Positions 35,635 to 48,090 of a DNA stretch of 64,000 nucleotides are shown one piece after another. The position numbers were made by a program, and so were the translations under genes. This stretch comes from Albula goreensis (lineage: Eukaryota; Chordata; Actinopteri; Albuliformes; Albulidae), in contig CM040752.1 in the NCBI GenBank assembly GCA_022829145.1, positions 37,622,086-37,686,085 on the forward strand, given 5' to 3'. The stretch's first letter is position 1. Each line of letters opens with the position of its first letter. A model generated the notes under the pieces. It did not search any database, was not told the DNA's origin, and saw nothing but the letters and a program-made list of their open reading frames with translations.

Positions 35635-36360
35635 CAGGCAGAGTGACACACTGGCAGGTGGGCAGAGCTTTCAGGCAGGCAGAGTGACACACTGGCAGGT
35701 GGGCAGCACTCTCAGCCAGGCAGAGTGACACACTGGCAGGTGGGTGGAGCCCTTAGGCAGGTAGAGTGACACACTGGCAGGTGGGCGGAGCCCTTAGGCA
35801 GGTAGAGTGACACACTGGCAGGTGGGCGGAGCTCTCAGCCAGGAAGAGTGACACACTAGCAGGTGGGCGGAGCTCTCAGCCAGGAAGAGTGACACACTGG
35901 CAGGTGGGCGGAGCTCTCAGCCAGGCAGAGTGACACACTGGCAGGTGGGCGGAGCTCTCAGCCAGGCAGAGTGACAAACTGGCAGGTGGGCGGAGCTCTC
36001 AGCCAGGCAGAGTGACAAACTGGCAGGTGGGCAGCACTCTCAGCCAGGCAGAGTGACAAACTGGCAGGTGGGCAGCACTCTCAGCCAGGCAGAGTGTCAC
36101 ACTGGCAGGTGGGCAGAGCTCTCAGGCAGGTAGAGTGACACACTGGCAGGTGGGCAGAGCTTTCAGGCAGGCAGAGTGACACACTGGCAGGTGGGCGGAG
36201 CTCTCAGCCAGGCAGAGTGTCACACTGGCAGGTGGGCGGAGCTCTCAGGCAGGCAGAGTGACACACTGGCAGGTGGGCGGAACTCTCAGCCAGGCAGAGT
36301 GTCACACTGGCAGGTGGGCGGAGCTCTCAGGCAGGCAGAGTGACACACTGGCAATTGGGC
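35635..36360. repeat. 41-bp minisatellite, about 17-18 copies
   Basis: The unit contains GGCAGAGTGACACACTGGCA and GGTGGGCGGAGCTCTCAGCC. Each copy contains CAGGTG, and most contain GGGCGG (a GC-box core). Confidence 0.95.
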
Positions 36361-37149
36361 GGAACTCACAGTCATGGTGATAAAGCACTGGAGGCTGTGA
36401 ATGAGGAAGTGAATTAATGTTGGCACGTTTACATTGTAAGTTAGCCACTGCTCTTATCAAGAGCAACTTGAAGACAAAAGTGCACTTGACAAAGTACACA
36501 CAATAGGCTAGAACAAGTCAAAATTAATTCAAGTTTCCAGTGTCACAATTGACTATAAAAGTTGTCTGATTAATTTACAGAATATCCCCACATACTTATA
36601 GTAGGTGATGGTGGGAAAATAGTTTCATTAGTCTGACTGTATAGTGAGAGGCAGAAAATAGATATGGACAGAATGAGATTTAAACAGACACATGTTTAAT
36701 TTGTAGTGGAGGATGGGAAGAAATTCTGCTGTCCTTATTCTGACAGCAAGTTCTCTGGGTATTCCTGAAGTAATAATTATTTCAGTACTTTGAGTAAAAA
36801 TTGGTTTAGATTCTCTAATGATTATGATTGGATGTAGTTTTTGTTTAACTGAGTAAGTGCATTTATCATGTTAGCCGACCCTGATACAGCAGTGCATTGT
36901 GATATTACTCCTCTGTGTTTGTCAGACTCGGTTCATTATTTCAAAATTTTACTTTCCCAGCAGGTTAAGCTCATACTGTATACTATTCATATAATTCATA
37001 AGCACCACACAGTTCCACCACTGCACTGCACTGAATGAATACTGGAGTAAAACACAAAACATGCAATGTATTGGCTTACATTCCTTATTTGCTTGAATTA
37101 TTATAATATTAATATGATACAAGCTGTGAGTAGCTCACTGTTCACTGAT
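36361..37149. other. Intergenic stretch, no gene seen
   Basis: AT-rich. A degenerate minus-strand LINE-2-type tail is visible at about 36428-36470 (AGCCACTGCTCTTATCAAGA). Nothing else recognisable. Confidence 0.4.
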
Positions 37150-37385
37150 TTTTTGCATACGTGACCCACACAAATGCTGTAACTAGCCTAGCCTACATGT
37201 TATAACATGTGATATCCACACAAACACAAATGCTGTAACTGGCCTAGCCTACATGTTATAACATACGATATCCGCACAAACACAAATGCTGTAACTAGCC
37301 TAGCCTACATGTTATAACCTGCGATATCCGCACAAATGCTGTAACTAGCCTAGCCTACATGTTATAACATGCGATATCCGCATAA
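37150..37385. repeat. Tandem repeat of about 52-60 bp, 4 copies
   Basis: Each copy contains AAATGCTGTAACTAGCCTAG and CTACATGTTATAACATGCGA. Copies differ by loss or gain of an 8-bp ACAAACAC segment. Confidence 0.92.
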
Positions 37386-37544
37386 ACAAGGAATTATGAT
37401 GCATAAGTTTTACGATCATTTTAGAAGTAAAATAATTGCCCTTTCTGAATTATGAAATTTGAGTACAGCATTATGTTGCCTAGAGCTGTAAACCTCTGTT
37501 GTGACAGCTCTTGGATCATGCTAGCCAATGACCACCGCTTCTCA

Positions 37545-37625
37545 ACTTTAGCTCAGGAGTTATAGAACATCCGACTCCTCAACCTGGCAATGCAGGGTTG
37601 AATCCCAATGCAAGCAGAGCATTAG
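37545..37625 (+). mobile_element. tRNA-derived SINE head
   Basis: A-box-like TTTAGCTCAGGAGTTATAGA and a strong B box (GGGTTGAATCCC) at tRNA spacing. The flanks do not form a functional tRNA. Confidence 0.5.
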
Positions 37626-37943
37626 CAAGACAGCTATACAGGCTTAGGTTGGGTTAGATGATGATCTGGAAAAAGCGTGGGGGACATGTCACCTGTGGCT
37701 GCAATGCCCATGTATACGTTCATCAGTTCATTATGAATAAAAGCAACAGGCCTGCCATATTGTATTAGAAATGTTTATGTAATAATAGTAACAGTGGCTG
37801 TAAATCAGCCAATCTCAAGAAGTGGTTTGTGAGCGACCCAGAGTGGTCCATGAATATACTTGTAAAATATCACATTTTAAATTAATATCATATTTTAAAT
37901 TAAAAGTGTTTCCCAAATAGTTAAAAATTTGTGATGAGAGTAA

Positions 37944-38973
37944 GGCCGTGTGTCCACCAAAGCTGAAAACTCTCTACGCTCCCAGCTGAAAACGCTGAGC
38001 GCTCAGCTGAGAATAATCAGCTCAGAGCGTATGAAAGCTCAACAGATTTTTTTCAGCTGGTTGCTATGGTACGGTCAGTAGGATCGCTCATAAGATAGCT
38101 GGCTATGTATAATTAGCCATGCTAGGTTATATTCTTACCGTAAAGTAAATTCAGGTTATTAATTAAAGGCCATGAGAAATTCGCTGCAAAATTATAAAGA
38201 TGACAACCATTATGAGACTGAATTGTTTTCTACCTAGCCTATCGATAGTGAAGTAGTGGGTGGATATGGTAAATATGTCAGCATAACAAGTATTGCTATG
38301 TCACCATGGGTTACATTTTATATCATACTAGTGATAAGTATACATGGCCAGCTAGTGTACAAGCGATCTGACCGGCTAACTGGTCAAATAGGAAATTATC
38401 TTGTTTGCTAGATATTTTAAAATAGTTGAGTGTGTTAATGAGGAAACAACATGTGACCATGTTCGGATATACCCATCAATACGATCTTAACGTGAGATAC
38501 AGCAATAGCAGGCCTATGTTGCTATCTAACGTTACTCAGTTAATCAATGCCTAGCCAGAAGCATTTTACTAGCAAAAAAGTCAACAGATGCATTTACTGT
38601 ATCACCTTTCACAATGAAATGTAGTGCAGACTGTTTGACTACGTATCACTATCGCTAGCGATACAGGCTAAAACAGAAGGACCAGTTTGTGCTGTGCGCT
38701 GTATGTCCCACCCCTTCTTCAGCGTGATTGGACAGCTGAGTACAAAATGACAGTGATGAGCGTGCCATATTTTCAAAGTTGAACATTTCTCAACTCTCAG
38801 TGACCGGAAAAAAAAAAAAAACCGGCTGCTGTAAACTCAGTGCTGAAAATATGCTCAGCTCCTGATACGCACCTGGCGTATTTTATAGGCGCGCAAAAAT
38901 GCTCAGATCCTATTCAAAACAATGGGAAAATTAGACCGGCTGAAGAAAAATCAGCTTTGGTGGACACGGCCCT
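37944..38973. mobile_element. Non-autonomous TIR DNA transposon, Harbinger-like
   Basis: The left end GGCCGTGTGTCCACCAAAGC is matched by the inverted right end GGCCGTGTCCACCAAAGC, and both continue into AGCTGA-rich sequence. TAA flanks both sides, fitting the 3-bp TWA duplications of PIF/Harbinger elements. There is no transposase. Subterminal regions are packed with CTCAGC/GCTGAG motifs, which could be transposase-binding repeats. Confidence 0.75.
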
Positions 38974-39218
38974 TAAGTAAACAATGCTAGTTGTAAAGCT
39001 GTCATTATTAGGCTGCAATTAGTAATATACTGTTGGAGTGGTAAGCACGCCATTGTTTTTGGATATTTGGGGAGTTAGGTGGTCTGTGAGTTTTTTTGTT
39101 TTTTTTTCTTGTTGTTAAGTGGTCCTTGGTCTGAAAAAGTTTGAGAAACACTGCTGTTAATGAATGTAGAGAAGGAGTTGTAGTGCGGCTGTAGTAAAGT
39201 AGGGCTCAAGGGGTCTTG

Positions 39219-39278
39219 TGTTGCACCATGGGGGCTTGTGTTGCACCATGGGGGCTTGTGTTGCACCATGGGGGCTTG
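39219..39278. repeat. 20-bp tandem repeat, 3 copies
   Basis: Three perfect copies of GTGTTGCACCATGGGGGCTT. Confidence 0.95.
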
Positions 39279-39599
39279 CACACTCCGTGGGAGTGTTTGT
39301 GAGAGCTGTGGTTTGGGTAAGGGTGTGTCACTCGATGTCACCCTGCTTCACTGAGACAGGGACAGACTGGAGAAATATGGCATGGCTTTTCGTTGCACAA
39401 ATATATTACTGCTGCTTTAACATTTAGAGTTGTGTGGGATTCTGTCTTCATAACCTTTATAAAGGGCTGTTTGTAATTGTGTTTCTCCTTGTGGTAGGCT
39501 TTTGTTGCCAGAGACAAGGCAAGGCCATCTATACACAACATATCTGTCTGTGTGGAACATCATCAGAGTGTGTCACTACGCCCGTGTATGAGGTCATTG

Positions 39600-39601
<2 letters not shown>

Positions 39602-39673
<72 letters not shown>
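39602..39673. repeat. (TG)n microsatellite
   Basis: About 36 TG units with a single late interruption. Confidence 0.98.
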
Positions 39674-39676
<3 letters not shown>

Positions 39677-40891
39677 TAATCTGTGCAATATGTATGTCTA
39701 ACATCAGCACAGTGTGTGAAGTTTTTACAGATTGTGTAAAGTCAGGAGACTGTGTGGGCAATATTTTCATAATACATACTACATTGCTGTTATTTGCTTT
39801 CTAAAAATAATGAATGGAATATCTGCTGTACATCTACTCTGTAACAGAATGAATTAAATAACTGATACACATCCACTCTGTAACAGAACAGAAAACCCAC
39901 TTGCAGAGTTTGCCATATTAAATTTAAAGATTACATGAAGTCATATGTCTCATTTTATTAAGAATGTTTAAAGCAATATGACTTTTTAAATGGGCCTTTG
40001 GACAGATGCAGATACAAACAATTATTAAATAAGGCTTAAACCACTAAGAGATGTTTGTGTGTGAGGGCAGAGCTCCATGGCCCGGGGGGAAGGCACATTG
40101 TTCCAGCCACAGAGTTAATCTCTGATTATTGGATAAGTTTCAGCAGTCTGTTATTGTTCTAGTGTGATGTGTCATATTAGGGCATTGTCAAATTGATTGC
40201 CTACGTAGCAGACAATGACTCATGTCCTGAAAGGTAGAATGCAGATGCTAAACATTACTAGCTAGTCAGCTATTCCCAACAGCAAACAGTTTATCATAAG
40301 GGACTTTTGAGTCTGTCTGTACTTTACAATATGACAGACAATAGGTGGCTATATTGAAGTTACACAACACCTTAGTCAGACCACACTTGGGACATGGTAT
40401 GACATTTTGGAATGAAATTGGAAGAATGAACGCAAGGCCCTTCAAAAAACTACAAAAAACATCAGCTGAAATCCAAGTATGAAGCTTGAAAGCCAAGGAC
40501 AAATTCAAGATGCTTGAACTGTTCAGGTTTAGCTAAAGAAGGAAATAGTAGATGTACTTGAGGTTTTTTACAATTCATGAAAGGGTTTGACAAGGTGAGC
40601 AACAAAGTTTTATTATTATTATTTTGTGAGGTTAATCTGTAGAGCAAAGGGCACAGCTGTAAAGCAGTTAAGAGTCCATTTCAATATTGGGAAATGAAAG
40701 TGGTTGTAACTGTACAGAGTGATCATGGAACAGGTTGCAGTTGTGGAAAGTCCCTTGGTGAGCTCAGGTCTGAGTTTGACACTGTGCCTGGATACCCTGT
40801 AGGTACATTACATTACAATCATTTTGCAGGCCAGAGTGACTCACAACTCAAAGGTGAATAATGAGCTGGGCTGAATGGCTTTCTCTCCTCA
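39674..40891. other. Intergenic stretch, no gene seen
   Basis: AT-rich. A weak minus-strand retroposon tail is seen at about 40802-40850 (ATTACATTACAATCATTTTG). No coding signal. Confidence 0.4.
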
Positions 40892-41475
40892 GGGCTGGGA
40901 CACATCAAACCAAGTAGCAGCAACCAAGGCCAACTACAGATCACTTTGAATCACACCGGAACATGGAGCTGACTAAGGATTAATAATGGTTCATATAATT
41001 AAGGATGGATAGCAAATTTGTGATTACGTGATCAACTTATTTGTGATATCTTTAGCTTTACTGACTATTTTCACACTCATCATAGGTTGCTGCATAAGAG
41101 TTGTTGTGAGTCTGTATTTTAAATCACTTCTCTATGAATTATGTGGCAAATAAGTAACCTAAGAAGCACCCGTTAATTGTCCATGATGGTTTTGGATACT
41201 GCAATTTCAGAAATCAAAAACTACATTGTAAGTGGAATATTTATTTTAAATGCTTGTATAAATCTTGATATAAATATCTCTAGTAGATTTAGAGTGTAGT
41301 TCTCTCGTGTTGCTCACCTTTGTTATCTTGTCATACACTGACAAGTGCCATCCATGGGGGACACTAGAGGGGCAAGAATGGCCGATGGTGATCTGTGGCA
41401 TCCCACCTATGGCCGATTGTGATCTGTGGTTGGCCTTGGTCGCCGCTCTTTGACGTTGGCTTGGTGTGTCGGGGC
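40892..41475. mobile_element. MITE-like element with long imperfect terminal inverted repeats
   Basis: The left end contains GGGCTGGGACACATCAAACC and AGCAACCAAGGCCAACTACA. The right end, inverted, contains GGCCCCGACACACCAAGCC and GCGACCAAGGCCAACCACAG. The arms are about 70 bp at roughly 75-80% identity by eye. The interior is non-coding. Confidence 0.65.
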
Positions 41476-42660
41476 CTTGCACAGACCTTGTTTTCATAGT
41501 CCATATGCTATCAAGCAAACAAACATGTTACTGGGAGGCTAGGCTAAGATGTGGATGCTAAAATACTCATTTAACTATAATAGACAAGATCTTTTTTTTT
41601 TGGTTTTGCTCCAAATGTATGCTTCTTATGCCTGTTTTCTTGTATATTAGTTGGCAGGATGTGTGAAACTCAGGAATGTTCTGTGTGCTATTTGTGACAG
41701 TGTTCATAGAATAGTAATACTGTAGAATGCAGTGTTTATTTTCCTACTCAGCCAAGCATTGGTCCCATATTTTCAAGAAAGTAAATGTGCATCTTTACAT
41801 TTTAAGTACATTTAATAAATCTAAAGAACTAAATGTAACACAGCTACATACATATCAACTTCTTATCTTGAATGATTATATATTTTCATCATTTTTCTGT
41901 TACAAAACACATTTTGAACACCATTCTTTCAGGTTTTCCCTCCATCTCGCCAAAAATAGTAAGCCACTGTGTACGTTCACTGGGGAAATGTTACAACAAA
42001 ACAGAACCTCAAAAGCAAAAACAGAACCTGAAAAGAAGAAATGGGAAATGGGGAAATTCCAAAACTCCTGAAATATCAGGACAGCTGCATCCCACGGGAT
42101 GTGAGTCAGAGCGTTTGAGGGGTCGGCTCCATGCCACTTGTTTAGACTTGCTGAGGTGGGAGGTATGTGCGTGTGCGGGTGGTTTGGCAGGAGACCTCCA
42201 GGGCATCGCTGCATGAGCCCAGGACTGGGTTAGAATGTGCCTCCCCAGCAGAACAGGCCAGGCACATCTGCTGGCAGTCCCCCACCTCTGTCATCATTGT
42301 GTTTATCTTTAAAAATAAACATGATCCCCAGACCCCCTGCCACATCTGGCTGCCCCCATGCTGGGTGAAACTACAGGAACACACCTCTCAGTGACACAGT
42401 GCTTTCCACCTGCTCCTGCCCAAGCACAGGGCTTATTACTGTTCCTGTGACTCATCATATATCCTGTCCGAACATGTAGCAATGTTATCCCACATTTGGC
42501 TCATGGCCGCAACATGCATGTTTACAGTGCATAATTACTCATTTTATGGATGTTAGATCTTTAATGAGACGCTTATTGACAATGGCATTGCCCTGCTGCT
42601 TCAGTTCAGCATTCATCAGTGTTCACTAATAATCAGTTTCAAACACAGATCAGCATTTCC
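41476..42660. other. Intergenic stretch, no gene seen
   Basis: Several overlapping frames of about 100 codons at 41727-42394 lack splice context or domain resemblance. I regard them as chance. Confidence 0.4.
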
Positions 42661-42865
42661 TGTTATTCAGTACATTACAGTCATTTAGCTGACGCTTTAA
42701 TCCAAAGCGACTTACAGTTTATTATGGACCAAGGACCAATCCCCCTGGGAGCAATGTGGGGTTAAGGGCCTTGCTCAAGGTGTTCTTGCTGTGGCTAGAC
42801 TGGGGCTTGAACAACCAAGGGGTCCAGTCATGTACCTTAGCCACTAGACTATAGGATGCCCCATA
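42661..42865 (-). mobile_element. SINE with LINE-2-type tail
   Basis: Starts TTACAGTCATTTAGCTGACG and continues CCAAAGCGACTTACAG, the inverse of the LINE-2-type tail. It then has GGACCAATCCCCCTGGGAGC and ends with a tRNA-like GGGCTTGAACAACC ... TAGCCACTAGACTA. A second copy of the same family lies at 58558-58715. Confidence 0.75.
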
Positions 42866-43830
42866 TTCAGTTGCAAACACAGTGAACGACATTTTAGACA
42901 GGCCATAAATGAGGAGACAAGAATGGAGAGTCAAAAATATAAATATAAAGACGGCTTGTAAGCTTTTGAGGTGAAGTGAAAATGAGTGTTATTATTCTAT
43001 AAATCTTTGGGACCGTGGCTGTTGTGTTGTTAGTTGTGGAGCAGACGACCACAGCCAGCTGTGGTCCTCCCACGGTTGAGGGAGGGGAATGTTTATAAGA
43101 AAACTGTTTACTCCAGACAAACTTATCAGACTGACTTTGACTCCAGAAACCTCAGAGTGTGTGAAATGGGCTGCGTGGGCAGCTTTGGCAGGACTGTAAT
43201 GTAATGTAACTCTGGCTCCCTTTCGGCATCCGTGTGCTTGTGGAAAGCAGACATGGCAGACCTGCCAGGAAAATGATCTGATTTCAGTCACTAGCATGTC
43301 ACTGCAAACAGCTGTCTGAGCTATGAAGCAAGGCGCTCCGGTATTAGCTGCGATCGACCACAGTAAATAAATAGAAAAAACTCTGGCATGGGCTGCTGTC
43401 TGTAGCTGCACTGCTGTTACAGCAGATTAAATGACAAGGCCATTAAGTTCGTTAAAACTTTGATCATTGTTGGTGGAGGGCTAGGTGAGCTCTATGAAAA
43501 TAGAAGTAGGAAATAGCATCATAGTCGCTACTGTTGTATTCACAACAGACATGAAGCATAAATAAGCACAGTCAAGTAAACAGAAAATTGTATTGATTTA
43601 TTGATGTGAGAAGGCTGTGATGTGATTTATTGATTGTATTGATTTATTGATGTGAGAAGGCTTCAGGAGGTGATGCCTACTTGAAAGAACTTATCATCGA
43701 ACTCATGCCCAGGAACAGATAACCCTGTTCTTTATGTTCTTATTCACAGTCTGAGTAGTTAGAGTCATCCAATTCGTAGCTGACTACATTACACCTATTT
43801 TTAAAATTTTTGGTAATTGGTTTTCAATCA
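42866..43830. other. Intergenic stretch, no gene seen
   Basis: No supported gene. A 36-bp duplication containing TGTATTGATTTATTGATGTG occurs at about 43588-43662. Confidence 0.4.
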
Positions 43831-43832
43831 AT

Positions 43833-44070
43833 CAATCAATCAATCAATCAACTTTTATTTGTATAGCACATTTTACAAACATTTGCCACAATATGCTTTA
43901 CAGTAAGCCCTGGCCTAAACCTCCACAAAAGCAAGCCTGTGGCGTCAATAGCAATGGAAAGCTCCCTATGTGCAGCAGAAACCATGGGAAACCAGGCTTG
44001 AGAGGGGGAGCCCATCCTCCTCTGACTGGCCCACGGTATGAGTTTATGATAACCAACAGTAAGTCAGTTT
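43833..44070 (-). mobile_element. LINE/SINE-type repeat with (TCAA)n end
   Basis: (TCAA)n followed by CTTTTATTTGTATAGCACAT is the inverted form of the AAGCGCTATATAAA-type fish LINE tail, with a short tandem at the 3' end. The downstream body includes GAAACCATGGGAAACCAGGC. The right edge is not defined. Confidence 0.55.
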
Positions 44071-44805
44071 AAAAAAGTGCGGCCCTGGATTGGGACTGCA
44101 CTCAGAGTGTTGTGTTGTAAATTTGGTTATGTTGTTGTGTAGCCGGTTCAACTGCTTCAAATTTGAGAAATGTTTAACAGGAATATGATTTTGACTGAAA
44201 TGTTTGATGTTGTGAAAGATTTGTGTAGTTTTGCCTACATTGTTAATGGTCTTGAGGGTCTTGTTTTAAGTTTTGTTTTCTGTATAGTTTCAAAAAACCT
44301 ATGTAAAAAGGTGGGAAAAAAACATGGAAATATGAGAAGAGTGGAAGTATTCAGAGAGAGGCATGGTGTGGGGATAATCAGTCAAATGCATGCCAGTACT
44401 TGGATTTGGCTGCATTGGCCATATCCAGCTGTTTCCTCTCCTCCTGCCATCTCCACAGTAACAGTGCCCCGGCTGTGAGACACATCCTGCCATGTGAGTC
44501 AGCAGCGCACCCTTGTGGATGGTGGTCTCACAGCACTCTCACGTCTCAGTAAATGCTACTCCAGGAAGTCTTAACAAAAAGACCATTTGTATGATCTGCT
44601 TGCATTTGTCGGCATGTATGTGCTTGTGCATGTCTTTGTGTGCTATGATGTGTGTACATGTGTGTCAGCATGCATGTATATGTGTGTCTGTGTGTGCTAT
44701 TGTGTAAGAGTGTGTCCCTGTTTGGGTGCGTAGATGTGTGTCCGTAATTAATAAATACAAAACTAATTTCCAAACTGTAAACATCCATGTGCTTTTTCTT
44801 TGAGA

Positions 44806-46310
44806 CCTATCAGCAGTGTCGTCTTTGAGCCAGTGTCTTTGAGCCCTATCCGCAGTGTCGTCTTTGTGTCAGTGTCTTTGAGACCTATCCGCAGTGTCGT
44901 ATTTGTGTCAGTGTCTTTGAGACCTATCCGCAGTGTCGTCTTTGTGTCAGTGTCTTTGAGACCTATCCGCAGTGTCGTATTTGTGTCAGTGTCTTTGAGA
45001 CCTATCCACAGTGTCGTGTATTTGTGTCCGTGTCTTTGAGACCTATCAGCAGTTTGTCAGTGTCTTTGTGTCAGTGTCTTTGAGACCTATCCGCAGTGTC
45101 GTATTTGTGTCAGTGTCTTTGAGCCCTATCAGCAGTGTCGTATTTGAGCCAGTGTCTTTGAGCCCTATCCGCAGTGTCGTATTTGAGCCAGTGTCTTTGA
45201 GCCCTATCCGCAGTGTCGTATTTGTGTCAGTGTCTTTGAGACCTATCCGCAGTGTCGTATTTGTGTCAGTGTCTTTGAGCCCTATCCGCAGTGTCGTATT
45301 TGAGCCAGTGTCTTTGAGCCCTATCAGCAGTGTCGTATTTGTGTCAGTGTCTTTGAGCCCTATCCGCAGTGTCGTATTTGAGCCAGTGTCTTTGAGCCCT
45401 ATCAGCAGTGTCGTCTTTGAGCCAGTGTCTTTGAGCCCTATCAGCAGTGTCGTCAGTGTCTTTGAGCCCTATCTGCAGTGTCGTATTTGAGCCAGTGTCT
45501 TTTATTTGAGCCAGTGTCTTTGAGCCCTATCTGCAGTGTCGTATTTGAGCCAGTGTCTTTGAGACCTATCCGCAGTGTCGTATTTGTGTCAGTGTCTTTG
45601 AGACCTATCCGCAGTGTCGTATTTGAGCCAGTGTCTTTGAGCCCTATCCGCAGTGTCGTATTTGTGTCAGTGTCTTTGAGACCTATCAGCAGTGTCGTAT
45701 TTGAGTCAGTGTCTTTGAGCCCTATCCGCAGTGTCGTCTTTGAGCCAGTGTCTTTGAGCCCTATCAGCAGTGTCGTCTTTGAGCCAGTGTCTTTGAGCCC
45801 TATCAGCAGTGTCGTCTTTGAGCCCTATCTGCAGTGTCGTATTTGAGCCAGTGTCTTTTATTTGAGCCAGTGTCTTTGAGCCCTATCTGCAGTGTCGTAT
45901 TTGAGCCAGTGTCTTTGAGACCTATCCGCAGTGTCGTCTTTGAGCCAGTGTCTTTGAGACCTATCAGCAGTTTTGTATTTGAGCCAGTGTCTTTGAGACC
46001 TTTCAGCAGTGTCGTCTTTGAGCCAGTGTCTTTGAGACCTATCAGCAGTTTTGTATTTGAGCCAGTGTCTTTGAGACCTATCAGCAGTGTCGTTTTGTAT
46101 TGAGCCAGTGTCTTTGAGACCTATCAGCAGTTTTGTATTTGAGTCAGTGTCTTTGAGACCTATCCGCAGTGTCGTATTTGAGCCAATGTCTTTGAGCCCT
46201 ATCCGCAGTGTCGTCTGCAAAGTCTTTGAACATCTGAGGGTGACTTTGAGACCTATCAGCAGAAGGACTGTTAGCCAGTGTCTTTGAGACCTGTCAGCAG
46301 TCTGCCTGTG
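44806..46310. repeat. 39-bp minisatellite, about 37 copies, with higher-order structure
   Basis: The unit contains GTGTCGTATTTGAGCCAGTG and TCTTTGAGCCCTATCCGCA. It reads as a 13-residue repeat (SPIRSVVFEPVSL type) in the plus frames, and as another repeat on the minus strand. A distinctive TCTTTTATTTGAGCC junction and its surroundings recur about 356 bp apart (near 45473 and 45829), showing a block duplication on top of the 39-bp period. Confidence 0.95.
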
Positions 46311-48090
46311 AGGAAATCCTGATTTATCATGGATGTGCCCTTAAACAAGTGTGACTGTAATTTAAAACATAATAGCTTTATCAGATCAATACCTATGCAG
46401 TTGACTTAATCTGAGACAGTGAAGTGGTGAACATATGCAACAGTAAATTGCATGGCAGTGACATGTTACCATGTTGTGGAATGCTAGTGGCTTGGCCATG
46501 ATGTTTGAATATGAAACTTTCCAAGCTATGCTACAGAAGTTAGAAAAATTAACCACTGAAGCCTTGCAGTACAAATGAAGTTCTGTAATCTGTGAATGAA
46601 TCTGCCATTATGAAATGCTGCATGAAATGGAATGTGAATGAAAGACAAAGTTTTTAATGACTGAGAAACAAACCCCAACAGAAATGCAGTAGTATGTTGG
46701 ATGTCAACTTTTTTTGTTGTGGAACATGAGCATCATGAAAAGTGTTGTGAAATGTGCAATTTATCCTCATTTTCACAAAGGTGTATAATTTTTCATATTT
46801 TACTGTCTGAATATTCTTTTATTTTAACGTTAGAATGGCAAGCCTTCTAAATGAGCAATTAAACAGACCTAAAGAAAGAGTGAATAGAGAAGGGGCAAAG
46901 CAAATCAAACACTGCCATTTATGTATCTGATAAAAGATGAATAAGTTGCTTGAGTAATTCACTGCAGGATTTTAATGCTGATGTAGGTCCAGGAGAAAAC
47001 TGTCCAATCTCAGCCCATGTCTATCTCATTCTAGGACATATTTCCAGCGTTGTTTTTTTTTTTTTTTTTGTCTCAAAATGAAATATGCTCTCTGTGGCTG
47101 GATCATAGTTTAGATATAACACACACTCACTGGCTCTAGGCCATTGCTGAAACAGGAAATCACTTAGCATGTCACTCCACATTCACACTGCTGCTCCACA
47201 GGTGAGTTACACACCTGACAAACACCTGTACACCTGTCTCAAAGTGAAATTACTGACAATAATTCCTGATGGAGCAAACTGAATTTACCAGTGGCACTAA
47301 GATGCACTGCATAAGCCTCATTATTTTTAAGTGGATTTAATACAGTGCAGTGCTTTGCATTTATACAGTTCAGTGTAGAACTTAGAGGAGTTCATATCTT
47401 TAAGTGGGCGATTCCACCTTTTCCTATTTTTTTCATCAGCAATGCTCCTTTCCATTTGTGATTTTTTAATTTGAGGAGCTAGTACATGAATGTTATTTTA
47501 TTCCAGTCACATCTGTGCAGGTGACTTGATGCGCTAACAGAAAGTAGAAGGATGAGTACTGCAGAAGGAAGCCTCCCTAAAACATGCAGAGGGCATTCAC
47601 TATGCTAATAAGGTAAGGTATAAGGTGTAGGGCATTCTCAGAGCCAATTCTGTATCCAAATGACAGCACATTCAACTGGTCTGTGATTAATTCCAAACTA
47701 TAAGAGCCCTATCTTTCAATTTGAGTTTGGAGTGCGACTTTTGGAAACCCAGAATTCTTCATAAACACACTGCTACCAAACTGTCCCTTGAATAAGAACA
47801 TCAACATGGTACAGCACAATAGGAGGGTAGATGACCTTTGAGCAGTGCTGTTTTATGGCTGTTCATTGCTCTCTTTGTAATGACCTTTACCCTTCTGCAG
47901 ATAGCTGTAAGAGGCGAGGAGTGCCTAGAGTTACATACAGCATGAGTGAAAGGCAAGGCTGAAAGTCAATATAAACCCTCCAGCTTTACAACAGCTCAAT
48001 CAAGATAGGCACAGAGACATTTTATAGACATAGAAGTATTATTTTCCACTCAATAACCTGGACCTACAGTATTTAGGCCCTGGGGCTCTG
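46311..48090. other. Intergenic stretch, no gene seen
   Basis: AT-rich with one T18 tract near 47052. No repeats or genes recognised. Confidence 0.4.

Noticed and set aside
44800-46287. Repeat protein genes of 13-residue units
   Set aside because: Open frames follow from the 39-bp period. They occur on both strands, with no promoter, splice context or domain.
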